Shown here: positions 5,557 through 12,712 of the stretch, one piece after another
Layout of the letters: each line of letters opens with the position of its first letter
Position numbering within the stretch: position 1 is the stretch's first letter
Assembly (NCBI GenBank): GCA_030040865.1
Contig: JASHSX010000073.1
Coordinates: forward strand, 1-14,053
Source: Thermoplasmata archaeon
Lineage (GTDB): Archaea; Thermoplasmatota; Thermoplasmata; Lutacidiplasmatales; UBA184
Reading direction: 5' to 3'
Length of the DNA stretch: 14,053 nucleotides
Program-made: the position numbers and the translations under genes
Notes under the pieces: model-generated
Database searches by the model: none
Told to the model about the DNA's origin: nothing
What the model saw: the letters and a program-made list of their open reading frames with translations, nothing else

Positions 5557-6597
5557 TCAGCCCGGGGTCGACGCTGGCGCGGTCCCACCGGGGGACGCCG
5601 GTCGGACGGCCGCCTTTTCCGGCGGGATTGGTGCCGGCGGCGCCCCGGCGGGCCGGGGCGGGATCGACGGCAACTTGGGCGGCGGGGGGGTCAGCTGCTG
5701 CTTCAGGAAGGCGACGATCGCCGTCCACGCCCGTTCGGCCGCGGCGAGATCGTAGGCCTTGAGATCGCGGGCCAGGAATCCGTGCCGGGCGCCGGGGAGG
5801 TCGACGAAGGTGACGGGGGTCCGACCGCTCGCCCGGCTCGCCTCGAGCGCCGCGCGGGCGCGGGCCGAGGCCCGGTCGTCGGTGCCCCCGACATACAGGA
5901 CCGGGATCGAGACGAGGTTCGCGAGGTCCGTCGGCCGCACCGGCATCGGGTAGGCGAGAACGGCCGTGGTGAGTCGGGTCTCCCGCGCGGCCAGCGCGAG
6001 CGCGAGGCTCGCCCCGTACGAAGCCCCGAAGACGCCGCTCTTCGTCGGATCGACGAGATCGCGGCCGCGCAGGTAGGCGAAGGCGTCCTGGTAGAGGTTC
6101 ACGAGATCGCGGACGCGCTTCGAGTCGACGGGGACGCCGCCGCGGAACTGGACGCCCGAGCGGAGCGTCACGTGGTGCGAGGCTCCGATGTGACCGGTCT
6201 TGGCCAGGTCGGGGACGAGCACCTCGAACCCTTCGCGCGCGAACCGGATCGCGGCGTCGAGGAGGGTCGTCGTGAGTCCGTAGACGTCCGGGGTCACGAG
6301 GATCCCGGGTCGCTTCACCGGTTTCGAGGAAGAGAGGACGATCCCGGGCGCTGAGCCGCCCGGGGAGCTCACGCTCTCGAACGAGACCCGCTCGCTGCGG
6401 TAGAGCGGGGCGGGCGCCCCCGGCTTCTTGTCGGACTTCAGCCACGTCTTGTTGAGGAAGTCGATGACGCACAGCTTGTACCGTTCCTTCGACAGGACGA
6501 TGACCGCCTGCCGCTCCCCGCAGATGTCGCAGATGCCGATGATCCCGCTCCCGAACTCGGGGTCGGGCAGGTCCAGCATACGGTCGTCGTCGCGCAT
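5557..6597 (-). CDS. Dienelactone-hydrolase-like α/β hydrolase with N-terminal Cys cluster
   Basis: A predicted hydrolase of 346 residues with three parts. Residues 1-60 hold CDIC (Cys23, Cys26) and Cys43 in YKLCVIDFL, a small possible metal-binding knuckle. Residues ~70-300 are an α/β hydrolase of the dienelactone hydrolase kind: PDVYGLTTTLLDAA (103-116) at the oxyanion side, nucleophile motif FGASYGAS with Ser193, GGTDD with Asp240, and GARHGF with His272. Classical dienelactone hydrolases use Cys as nucleophile, so this is more esterase-like. Residues ~303-346 are a Pro/Ala-rich, probably disordered tail. It could cleave esters or lactones; the substrate is unknown. A TATA-like GGTTAAGAA lies ~46 bases upstream, overlapping the PIN gene stop, so it may be expressed alone or with the PIN/synthetase genes. 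An internal ATG six codons in is an alternative start. Confidence 0.85.
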   Translation of the reverse strand: MRDDDRMLDLPDPEFGSGIIGICDICGERQAVIVLSKERYKLCVIDFLNKTWLKSDKKPGAPAPLYRSERVSFESVSSPGGSAPGIVLSSSKPVKRPGILVTPDVYGLTTTLLDAAIRFAREGFEVLVPDLAKTGHIGASHHVTLRSGVQFRGGVPVDSKRVRDLVNLYQDAFAYLRGRDLVDPTKSGVFGASYGASLALALAARETRLTTAVLAYPMPVRPTDLANLVSIPVLYVGGTDDRASARARAALEASRASGRTPVTFVDLPGARHGFLARDLKAYDLAAAERAWTAIVAFLKQQLTPPPPKLPSIPPRPAGAPPAPIPPEKAAVRPASPGGTAPASTPG

Positions 6598-6638
6598 GGC
6601 TCCGGTACGGGGCGTCCGGGGCGTTCGAGCCCGGCTCG

Positions 6639-6648
6639 CTTCTTAACC
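6639..6648 (-). promoter_or_regulatory. Possible TATA box of the hydrolase gene
   Basis: The minus strand reads GGTTAAGAAG across the PIN stop codon (TAA at 6645-6643). It is centred ~46 bases before the hydrolase ATG, which would give a leader of ~20 bases. It is weak evidence because the TAA stop alone accounts for part of the A/T content. Confidence 0.3.
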
Positions 6649-7080
6649 GTTGCCGCGCCGCCGACGCACCCGCGCGGTCCGGGCCGCCCTCGGGGGCCGC
6701 CGGACCGGCGCCCCGGGCACGACGTGGAGCCGGTGCCGGTCGCGGGGGACGAGCACCGCCACGCGGCGGGCCACCAGACGATCGGCGAGGTCCCGGTCGG
6801 CGGTGACCACCGAGGCCCGCCGGAGCACCGCCGACGCGAGCACGGCGTCGTCGCCCAGCCCCTGGGCCGCGAGCACCGGGAAACGTCGCGCGTACTCCCG
6901 CGCCGCGGCGGCGCCGGCCACGCCCTCGCGCACGAGCCGCACCAGCTCGGAGACCGTCGTCGAAAGGACCGCGAGGCGAGCTCCGGGGCAGCAGCGCTCG
7001 ACCTCGGACTCCAGCGGGAAGCGGTTCCGGACCGGCAGGAACAGCGCGTTCGTGTCGAGGAGGACGAGCGGCCGCCCCGG
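6643..7080 (-). CDS. PIN-domain (Fcf1-like) ribonuclease, start codon unresolved
   Basis: PIN domains are Mg2+-dependent RNA nucleases used in rRNA processing (Fcf1/Nob1) or as VapC toxins. Reading from the CCG at 7080, the segment has the four expected acidic residues: Asp9 in LVLLDTNALFLP, Glu45 in TTVSELVRL, Asp77/78 in GLGDDAVL, and Asp95 in VVTADRDLADRL. PRDRHRL near the end is typical of archaeal Fcf1-like proteins. The last ~20 residues are Arg-rich. The frame is open upstream into the synthetase gene, but between LLDTN and the far 5' side there is no ATG, GTG or TTG. The first GTG in frame (6942) would remove Asp9 and Glu45. So the start is either a rare codon, hidden by a sequence error, or the gene is decayed. 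No VapB-like antitoxin gene is adjacent. The end coordinate is approximate. Confidence 0.7.
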   Translation of the reverse strand, partial: PGRPLVLLDTNALFLPVRNRFPLESEVERCCPGARLAVLSTTVSELVRLVREGVAGAAAAREYARRFPVLAAQGLGDDAVLASAVLRRASVVTADRDLADRLVARRVAVLVPRDRHRLHVVPGAPVRRPPRAARTARVRRRRGNG

Positions 7081-7090
7081 CGATTCCCCG

Positions 7091-8680
7091 CTAGCGTCGG
7101 ACGACGACCCCGAGCTGGTCCCGATCGTATTCCGTACCTCCCGTCCGATCCCGGAGGCGATAGCGCTGCGACTTCTGGTTCGCCGTCTTGGGGATCTCCT
7201 CGAGGAACTCGATCCGCTGCGGCACCATGAAGAACGGGAGGCGCTCCGCGAGGAACTCGAAGATCTCCTTCGGATCCGCCGGGACGTCCGGTTTCAGTTG
7301 GACGAACGCCTTGACGTCCTCCTCTCCGAGCGGCGAGGGGATGCCGACGACGACCGACTCGAACACCGCGGGGTGCCGGTTGAGGACCGTCTCCACGTCG
7401 TACGGCGCGAGGTTCTCCCCGCGGCGCCGGATGACGTCCTTCTTCCGGTCGACGAAATAGTAGTACCCGTCCGCGTCGCGCGTCACGAAGTCGCCCGTGT
7501 GGAACCAGAGATTCCGCCACGACTCGACCGTCTTCTCGGGCTTGCCCAGGTAGCCCAAGAACATCGTGTACGGGGCTCGGGGCCGCACGACGAGCTCCCC
7601 GCGCACATCGGCGCCGACCGGTCGATCGTCGTCGTCGACCACGTCCGCCTCGACAAAATCGAGCGGGAGACCGACGGAGCCGACCCGTATCGCGTCGGGC
7701 GGGTTCATGAGGGTCGTGCAGCCGCACTCGGTCATCCCGTAGAGCTCGACGATCGTGAGCCCGAACCGCCGCTCGAACTCCGGCCAGATCGCCTTCGTGG
7801 CCCCGGCCGTGAGCGCGGTCCGCACGGAGTGCGTGCGGTCCGTCGGCTTCTCCGGTTGCTTGAACAGGACGTTCACCATCGAAATAAGGAGGGAGACGTG
7901 GGTCGCGCCCATCGCGCTCGCGGTCTCCCAGTACGTCGAGGCCCGGAACCGCTCGTCGAACGCGGCGGTGACGTCGTTCAAGAGGGCGGTGAGGAGCGTC
8001 ATCTCCTGCGCATTGCAGTGGAACAGCGGAAGGGCGGTGAACAACACCGAGTCGGGAGTGAGCCGGCTCCGGCGGCCGATCTCGCGCGGGGTCACGATCT
8101 GCTTCAAGTGCGGGATGATCGCCCCCTTCGGCGGACCGGTCGTGCCGCTCGTGTACATGATCGCGATCGGGTCGCTCGGCCGTACGGCGACGGGCGGCGG
8201 GGACCCCTCGGTCTCGAGAAGGGCGTCGAACGTCGCGATGGACTCGGTAGCCGGGTCGTCCGAGGTCCGGGCTCCGACGAGCCACTCGAGCGGATGACCG
8301 AGCGCGGAACGCTCGGGCTCGTAGACCGACCAGAGTCGTCGGTCCACCACCGCGGCTTTCGGGGCGCTGTCGGTGAGCTCGTAGCGGAGGATCTCGCCCT
8401 TGAGCGCCGTGTTGAGCGGTACGAGGACCGCGCCGCGCTTCGCGAGGGCGAACCAGAGGAGAGGGAATTCCGGCGAATTGAACAACAGGCTCGCGACCCG
8501 GTCGCCTGGCCCCACCCCCGCCTCGGCCAGGCCGGCCGCGACCGAGTCCGAGCGACGGTCGAGCTCCTCGTAGCTCATGACCCGGCCGGCGAACCGCAGC
8601 GCCGGGGCCGCGCCGTTCTTCGCGCCCTTCTGGCGTACCAGCTCGTCCAGCGTGGAGTACTCCTCGCCGGCCTCCAGCAT
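7091..8680 (-). CDS. Acyl-CoA synthetase (AMP-forming), CaiC/FadD-like
   Basis: It activates a carboxylic acid with ATP to an acyl-adenylate and transfers it to CoA, feeding the acyl-CoA enzymes nearby. The 529 residues are the usual length. ANL-superfamily motifs are present in order: YTSGTTGPPKGA (A3, 176-187), LPLFHCNAQ (217-225), ELYGMTECG (A5, 312-320), WFHTGD (A7, 392-397), FVDRKKDVIRRRGENL (A8, 409-424) and IPKTANQKSQRYRLR (A10, 496-510), with the catalytic Lys as Lys503. Overall resemblance is to crotonobetaine/carnitine-CoA ligase-like enzymes, but the substrate cannot be read from sequence; short to medium organic acids are possible. The ATG is ~27 bases from a TATA-like element, so it is probably leaderless. 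The PIN gene begins about ten bases after its stop. Confidence 0.93.
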   Translation of the reverse strand: MLEAGEEYSTLDELVRQKGAKNGAAPALRFAGRVMSYEELDRRSDSVAAGLAEAGVGPGDRVASLLFNSPEFPLLWFALAKRGAVLVPLNTALKGEILRYELTDSAPKAAVVDRRLWSVYEPERSALGHPLEWLVGARTSDDPATESIATFDALLETEGSPPPVAVRPSDPIAIMYTSGTTGPPKGAIIPHLKQIVTPREIGRRSRLTPDSVLFTALPLFHCNAQEMTLLTALLNDVTAAFDERFRASTYWETASAMGATHVSLLISMVNVLFKQPEKPTDRTHSVRTALTAGATKAIWPEFERRFGLTIVELYGMTECGCTTLMNPPDAIRVGSVGLPLDFVEADVVDDDDRPVGADVRGELVVRPRAPYTMFLGYLGKPEKTVESWRNLWFHTGDFVTRDADGYYYFVDRKKDVIRRRGENLAPYDVETVLNRHPAVFESVVVGIPSPLGEEDVKAFVQLKPDVPADPKEIFEFLAERLPFFMVPQRIEFLEEIPKTANQKSQRYRLRDRTGGTEYDRDQLGVVVRR

Positions 8681-8701
8681 GGGCCGCGGTGAGGCGCGGA
8701 C

Positions 8702-8711
8702 GGCCTAAAGG
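8702..8711 (-). promoter_or_regulatory. TATA-like box of the acyl-CoA synthetase gene
   Basis: The minus strand reads CCTTTAGGCC, centred ~27 bases before the synthetase ATG (8680). It sits in the near-palindrome GGCCTAAAGGCC (8702-8713). Spacing predicts a leaderless message. Confidence 0.5.
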
Positions 8712-8726
8712 CCTCCTCCGACGCCA

Positions 8727-8736
8727 CGCTAAAGCG
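8727..8736 (+). promoter_or_regulatory. TATA-like box of the Nudix gene
   Basis: CGCTAAAGCG is centred ~28 bases before the Nudix GTG (8759), again predicting a leaderless message. It shares the CTAAAG core with the synthetase element 25 bases away, but each promoter here has its own box. Confidence 0.5.
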
Positions 8737-8758
8737 CCGGGGAGCGGTAGCCGGCGTC

Positions 8759-9226
8759 GTGGGCCGGAGGAGCGAACCGTACCGGCCCGACGCCCCCATC
8801 GTGCCGGAGCTTTCCGCGGGGACGATCGTCGTGCACACGGCCCGGCGCGATCTCCTCCTGATCCACGAGATCGCCGAGGACCGCTGGTCGATCCCGAAGG
8901 GTCACGTCGATGACGGGGAATCCCTCCGCGACGCCGCGGCCCGGGAACTCCGGGAGGAAACCGGGATCGCGGAGGTCACCTTCGACCGCGAGGTGGCCGA
9001 GGTGACCTACCGGTTCTACACGCCCAAGAAGTCGCGCAACGTGCTCAAGACGACGGTGTACTTCCTCGTCTTCACCCCGGTACGCCAGGTCCACCTGGAG
9101 CCGATCTTCGACCGCGCCGAGTGGCTGCCGCCGGCGGAAGCGCTCGGTCGGGTCCCGTTCGACACGGACCGCAGCGTGCTCGCGCGGGCCCGCGAGCGTT
9201 TGAACGAGCTGTCACGCGCTCCTTGA
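8759..9226 (+). CDS. Nudix hydrolase, Ap4A-hydrolase-like
   Basis: Nudix enzymes hydrolyse nucleoside diphosphates linked to another moiety, such as Ap4A, ADP-ribose or damaged dNTPs, with Mg2+ or Mn2+. The 155 residues include a complete Nudix box at 48-70 (Gly48, Glu54, then RELREETGI with the metal-binding Glu residues), preceded by RWSIPKGHV. That last motif is common in bis(5'-nucleosyl)-tetraphosphatases and diadenosine/diphosphoinositol polyphosphate hydrolases. The residues after the box (TYRFYTPKKSRNVLKTTVYFLVF) also fit that subgroup. The GTG start at the predicted leaderless position is the best choice. It is divergent from the synthetase gene and convergent with the surface glycoprotein gene. 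Its exact substrate is unresolved. Confidence 0.88.
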   Translation: MGRRSEPYRPDAPIVPELSAGTIVVHTARRDLLLIHEIAEDRWSIPKGHVDDGESLRDAAARELREETGIAEVTFDREVAEVTYRFYTPKKSRNVLKTTVYFLVFTPVRQVHLEPIFDRAEWLPPAEALGRVPFDTDRSVLARARERLNELSRAP

Positions 9227-9259
9227 GCTTCGGGTCGCGAGAAGGAGAAGGAAGGGGTT

Positions 9260-9285
9260 CCGGTGAGCCCCGAAGGGCCCACCGG
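9260..9285. terminator. Hairpin between convergent genes, possible terminator
   Basis: CCGGTG-A-GCCC, loop CGAA, GGGC-C-CACCGG forms ten base pairs with one A/C mismatch and a tetraloop. It lies between the Nudix stop (9226) and the surface-protein stop (9300), which converge. There is no T-run on either side, so a role in bidirectional termination or 3'-end protection is inferred from position. Confidence 0.4.
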
Positions 9286-9299
9286 GTGGGAGCGTCGGT

Positions 9300-10766
9300 T
9301 CAACGGGGTCCGAACGGCTCCTGAGGGGCCGAGGGCCCGCTCGCCGGCGGAGCCGGGGGCTGGGCGGAGCCCGGGACCGATCCGGCGGGGGGAACGCCGT
9401 TCGACCAGCTCTCGCCGTAGCCGCCGACCAGTCCCTTCTGGGACCGCCGCCGCGCGTACGCGCGCCACTCGACCACGCCGACCGTGCCGACGATCGCCGC
9501 CACGACGAGCCCGACCACGGCCACCAGAAGGAGGCCGTTGCCGCTCGCCGCTGCGGACGCCGCGCAGCCGCCGGTAAGGCAGCTGTTCTCGCCCTGCGCC
9601 TGCGCGACCGACATCGGTTGACCGGTCACGGTCGCGCCCGGGCTCGCGAGCGGGGCCGCGGGGGCGTTCGCTCCGGCCGGGCTGGCCATCGCGTTCACCG
9701 CGCCGTCGTCGCCCGCGAACGTCGAGCTCGCCGCGGTGAAACCGAGACCCGCGGGGGTCTGGCTCACGAACAGCGTCTCGCCGGACGCGATCGACGCCGA
9801 CCCGAACGACATGGAGTCGTACGGGTGCGTGGCGGTGCCGAACAGGTCGAAGTCGTGCGGGACCAGGACGAACCCGTCATAGGCGTCGAACGGGCCCGAG
9901 ATCACCAGGACCACTCCGACGCGGGGCTGCCGGTCGACGAAGTTCGGGCTCGCACCGTGGGCCTTGAAGCCCGACACGGTGATCGGTCCCGAGACGGTCA
10001 GGTTCCCCGCGTGACTGCGGGAGCCCGAGCCCATCGTGTTGTTGTAGCCCTGCTCGGTCCAGCTGTAGCTCACGTTCCACGCCGCCGCTCCGGTGGCCTG
10101 GGACGTCGAGTTCCACTGGTCGACGCCGGTCAGGTTGAGCGGAACGAGCCCGAGGGCCGGCGCGAACTGGACGTCCGCGTTGGCCGAGCCCGTCACCGCG
10201 AGCGACGCGCTGCGCGTCATCCCGTGGGCCGTCTCGCTCACCGCCTGGTCGATCGCGCCCGCGATCGCGACCGAGGCGTTGTCGATCCCGAGCGCCGGGA
10301 GGGGGCTCCCGTTGCTGTAGACCGTCGCCTGGTCCGTCACGTTCGCGTACGCGTTGTCGACCTCCTGGGCGTGGTAGGTGTAGTTGAGCTGGACGACCGG
10401 TCCCGACCACGAGGCACTGATCGTGATGCCGACCGTCCGCTGCTCCTCGAGCGCTACCGTACCGGGCGTCGTATTCGTCGCCGTGAAGATCACGGTCCAT
10501 CCGAACTGGGCGTCCCAGGTGGCGGTCGCGTTCCCGAGTTGCAGCGAGTTGTTTGACCAACCTTCGCCGCCATAGGCCCACTGGACCGAACCCGACGCCG
10601 TCGCCGGCGAGATCGCCGGCGTGGCGCTCGCCACACCCGAAAAGGTGGGGAGCACCGCCAGGGCCACGAGTACCGCGACCCCGAGGGCGGCGAGCCAACC
10701 CAAGGCCCTGCCGTTCCGCTTTCTCTCCGCGCTCTCCTGCATGGTTCTCTTTCCGACGGAGTTCAT
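9300..10766 (-). CDS. Membrane-anchored surface glycoprotein, function unknown
   Basis: I do not recognise a named family. The 488 residues start with a basic stretch and a hydrophobic segment (~21-43) ending VASATP, fitting a Sec signal peptide cut near 48 (or a signal anchor). The exported part is Asn/Ser/Thr-rich and β-like. It has twelve N-x-S/T sequons, at Asn 72, 79, 98, 128, 142, 152, 163, 211, 219, 231, 242 and 255, and none in the mature region after that. Residues ~355-395 are Ala/Pro/Gly-rich, a stalk. Cys396 and Cys401 may form a disulphide just outside the membrane. A transmembrane helix (~411-432) is followed by a basic EWRAYARRR stop-transfer sequence and a Pro/Ser/Gly-rich cytoplasmic tail. 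The layout matches archaeal S-layer-associated or adhesin-like proteins. A TATA element (10797-10802) predicts an ~8-base leader. ATG at 10742 is an alternative start. Confidence 0.82.
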   Translation of the reverse strand: MNSVGKRTMQESAERKRNGRALGWLAALGVAVLVALAVLPTFSGVASATPAISPATASGSVQWAYGGEGWSNNSLQLGNATATWDAQFGWTVIFTATNTTPGTVALEEQRTVGITISASWSGPVVQLNYTYHAQEVDNAYANVTDQATVYSNGSPLPALGIDNASVAIAGAIDQAVSETAHGMTRSASLAVTGSANADVQFAPALGLVPLNLTGVDQWNSTSQATGAAAWNVSYSWTEQGYNNTMGSGSRSHAGNLTVSGPITVSGFKAHGASPNFVDRQPRVGVVLVISGPFDAYDGFVLVPHDFDLFGTATHPYDSMSFGSASIASGETLFVSQTPAGLGFTAASSTFAGDDGAVNAMASPAGANAPAAPLASPGATVTGQPMSVAQAQGENSCLTGGCAASAAASGNGLLLVAVVGLVVAAIVGTVGVVEWRAYARRRSQKGLVGGYGESWSNGVPPAGSVPGSAQPPAPPASGPSAPQEPFGPR

Positions 10767-10795
10767 CCGTCAGAGGGCTCAGCCGCCGACCGGCG

Positions 10796-10804
10796 ACTTA
10801 TAGG
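10796..10804 (-). promoter_or_regulatory. TATA box of the surface glycoprotein gene
   Basis: The minus strand carries CTATAAGTC, the most canonical TATA element in the window. It is centred ~34 bases before the ATG at 10766 and so predicts a leader of about eight bases. It lies in the ~100-base gap after the urocanase stop, so the surface protein probably has its own transcript. Confidence 0.65.
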
Positions 10805-10856
10805 ATGGTTCCGCGAAAGTCGAAGGTCGTTAGACGGTATGCGACGGTGTAGCACA

Positions 10857-10872
10857 GTAACCGTACGGTTAC
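10857..10872. repeat. Perfect 16-bp palindrome over the urocanase stop codon
   Basis: GTAACCGTACGGTTAC is its own reverse complement and contains the urocanase TAA. It could be an operator for the downstream surface-protein promoter ~55 bases away, or a 3'-end RNA element. Without a loop it is a poor hairpin as RNA, so a dimeric DNA-binding site is more natural. Function is inferred. Confidence 0.45.
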
Positions 10873-12548
10873 GTTTTCTCGAGGGAGATCGGGATCCGGA
10901 AGCGCGCGGTCCGGGCGAGCGCGATCGACTCCGGATACCCCGCGTCGGCGTGCCGGGCAACGCCGATCCCGGGGTCGTTGTGGAGCACGCGACCGATCCG
11001 GCGGTCCGCCTCCGGGGTCCCGTCCGCGACGATGACGAGTCCCGCATGGATGGAATTCCCGATCCCGGTCCCCCCTCCGTGGTGGACCGAGACCCACGTC
11101 GCGCCGCCCGCGGCGCTGAGCAACGCGTTCAGGATCGGCCAGTCGGCGATCGCATCGGACCCGTCGCGCATCGCTTCGGTCTCCCGGAACGGGCTCGCGA
11201 CGCTGCCCGTGTCGTGGTGGTCGCGTCCGATTGCGATGGGAGCTCTCACCTCGCCGCTACCGACGAGCGCGTTCACGAGGTGGCCGAACCGCTCCCGCTC
11301 GCCGTAGCCCATGTAGCAGATGCGGGCCGGCAACCCCTGGAAACGGACCTTCTCCCCCGCGAGCCGGATCCATCGGCAGAGATGCTCGTTCGTCGCGAAC
11401 TCGGAGAGGATCATCCGGTCGATCCGCCGGATGTCCTCGGGGTCGCCGCTGAGCGCGAGCCAGCGGAACGGCCCGCTCCCGACCGCAAAGAGCGGGCGGA
11501 TGTACCGGGGCACGTACCCCGGGATCTCGAAGGCGTTGACGACGCCCGCGTCGCGAGCCTGGGTCCGGAAGTTGTTCCCGTAGTCGAAGGTGTGCGCGCC
11601 GCGGCGCTGCAGCTCGAGGATGGCCCGAGCCTCGACGGCGATCGACGCCCGCACCCGGGTGAGGTACCCCGCCAGATCGCGCGTCCGCTCTCCGGCGGCG
11701 GATTCCACGGTGGAGCCTTGCGGGATGTACCCCACCGTGAGGTCGTGCGCGGCGGTCTGGTCGCTCACGACGTCCGGCGTGACGCCCCGGCGCACGATCT
11801 CGGGGTAGACGTCGGCGGCGTTCGCGCAGAGACCGACGGACCGGGGACGACGGGCAGCGACCGAGGCGCGGATCTCGCCCAGGGCCGCATCCAGGTCCGG
11901 CGCCTCGGTGTCGAGGTACGCGAGGTCGAGCCGTCGACGCAGGGCTCGGGGGTCGACGTCGACGACGAGCGCCGAGCCGCCCAGCAGCGTGGCGGCGAGG
12001 GGCTGCGCTCCCCCCATCTCCCCCAGACCCGAGGTGAGCATCCAGCGACCGGCAAGGTCCGGCGTTCCGAACTCGGTGCGGGCGAGCGCGGCCAACGTTT
12101 CGTAGGTGCCCTGCAGGACCCCCTGGGATCCGATGAACACCCAGCTGCCGGCCGTCATCTGACCGTACATAGTGAGCCCGCGCGCTTCGAGGTCCCAGAA
12201 CGTATCCTCCGTCGCCCAACGAGGCACCACCAGCGCGTTGGCGATCAGGACCCGGGGTGCGTCGGCGTGCGTCGGAAAGACCCCCACCGGCTTACCGGAC
12301 TGTACGAGCAGGGTCTCCTCGTCGCCGAGCGTCCGAAGCGCCGCCACGATGGCGTCGAACGACTCCCAGTCCCGCGCCGCCTTGCCGCGTCCCCCGTAGA
12401 CGATCAGACGATGCGGATCCCGCGCGACCTCCGGGTCGAGATTGTTCATCAAGAGTCGCAGGGCCGCTTCCTGCCCCCAGCCCCGACACGATAGTTGCGT
12501 GCCGCGCGGTGCGGTGATGGTCCGATCCGCCTCCAGCGTCCGTGGCAC
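10869..12548 (-). CDS. hutU: Urocanate hydratase (urocanase)
   Basis: It converts urocanate to 4-imidazolone-5-propionate, the second step of histidine breakdown, with tightly bound NAD+ acting as electrophile. The 559 residues match the family (~550-560). The opening [21 protein letters not shown] (~12-32) is diagnostic. [20 protein letters not shown] (172-191) is the NAD-binding segment. [13 protein letters not shown] (323-335) and [15 protein letters not shown] (408-422) follow, the latter with the conserved active-site-region Cys411. [18 protein letters not shown] (441-458) and [15 protein letters not shown] (489-503) complete the core. I chose GTG at 12548. It lies ~27 bases from a TATA-like stretch and close to the conserved N-terminus, whereas a TTG at 12578 would add ten mostly basic residues and overlap that stretch. 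No hutH, hutI or formiminoglutamate gene is in the window. Confidence 0.95.
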   Translation of the reverse strand: MPRTLEADRTITAPRGTQLSCRGWGQEAALRLLMNNLDPEVARDPHRLIVYGGRGKAARDWESFDAIVAALRTLGDEETLLVQSGKPVGVFPTHADAPRVLIANALVVPRWATEDTFWDLEARGLTMYGQMTAGSWVFIGSQGVLQGTYETLAALARTEFGTPDLAGRWMLTSGLGEMGGAQPLAATLLGGSALVVDVDPRALRRRLDLAYLDTEAPDLDAALGEIRASVAARRPRSVGLCANAADVYPEIVRRGVTPDVVSDQTAAHDLTVGYIPQGSTVESAAGERTRDLAGYLTRVRASIAVEARAILELQRRGAHTFDYGNNFRTQARDAGVVNAFEIPGYVPRYIRPLFAVGSGPFRWLALSGDPEDIRRIDRMILSEFATNEHLCRWIRLAGEKVRFQGLPARICYMGYGERERFGHLVNALVGSGEVRAPIAIGRDHHDTGSVASPFRETEAMRDGSDAIADWPILNALLSAAGGATWVSVHHGGGTGIGNSIHAGLVIVADGTPEADRRIGRVLHNDPGIGVARHADAGYPESIALARTARFRIPISLEKT

Positions 12549-12567
12549 GGTCCGTCGTGAGCGCGTT

Positions 12568-12580
12568 CTTTCTTTCAAGC
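12568..12580 (-). promoter_or_regulatory. TATA-like element of hutU
   Basis: The minus strand reads CTTGAAAGAAAGA, the only A/T-rich run upstream. It is centred ~27 bases before the GTG at 12548, predicting a leaderless hutU message. Confidence 0.45.
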
Positions 12581-12617
12581 CTTCGGAGGAGGGCGGACCC
12601 CGACGCCCCCGTCCCGG

Positions 12618-12646
12618 GACCGGGGTCTTCGGGGAGGACCCCGGTC
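12618..12646. repeat. Inverted repeat between hutU and the antiporter gene
   Basis: GACCGGGGTC and GACCCCGGTC are perfect 10-bp inverted arms around a 9-base loop (12628-12636). The repeat lies in the ~164-base divergent gap, 70 bases upstream of the hutU start and 67 bases upstream of the antiporter ATG. It lies upstream of both predicted transcripts, so a DNA operator is more likely than a terminator. Roughly central position suits a regulator acting on both genes. The rest of the gap holds the hutU TATA element and an A-rich patch (12659-12675) that may be the antiporter promoter. Confidence 0.45.
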
Positions 12647-12712
12647 ACCAGAATCCTCGGTAGAAACAACCAATACGGACGAACGAGACTCCGGCTCTAG
12701 TACGGGGCGCGA

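Noticed and set aside
5548..5560. CTGATC-C-GATCAG inverted repeat between convergent stops
   Set aside because: It is only six base pairs with a single central base, and it arises largely from two facing stop codons, so it is too weak to call a terminator.
6643..6942. PIN-region gene as an independent VapC toxin starting at GTG 6942
   Set aside because: That start loses the first-strand Asp and the Glu of the active site, and there is no antitoxin-like gene beside it. The longer frame is the better reading.
6438..8285. 615-codon open frame on the minus strand spanning synthetase, PIN and hydrolase regions
   Set aside because: It is out of frame with all three genes, which show intact motifs in their own frames. 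It is Arg/Ser/Pro-rich without a recognisable fold.
6650..8692. 680-codon open frame on the plus strand
   Set aside because: It lies antisense to the PIN and acyl-CoA synthetase genes, is dominated by Arg/Glu/Asp/Gly, and has no domain. It is a high-GC shadow of the real minus-strand genes.
10839..12494. 551-codon open frame on the plus strand
   Set aside because: It is antisense to hutU, whose family motifs run the full length on the other strand. The composition is shadow-like.
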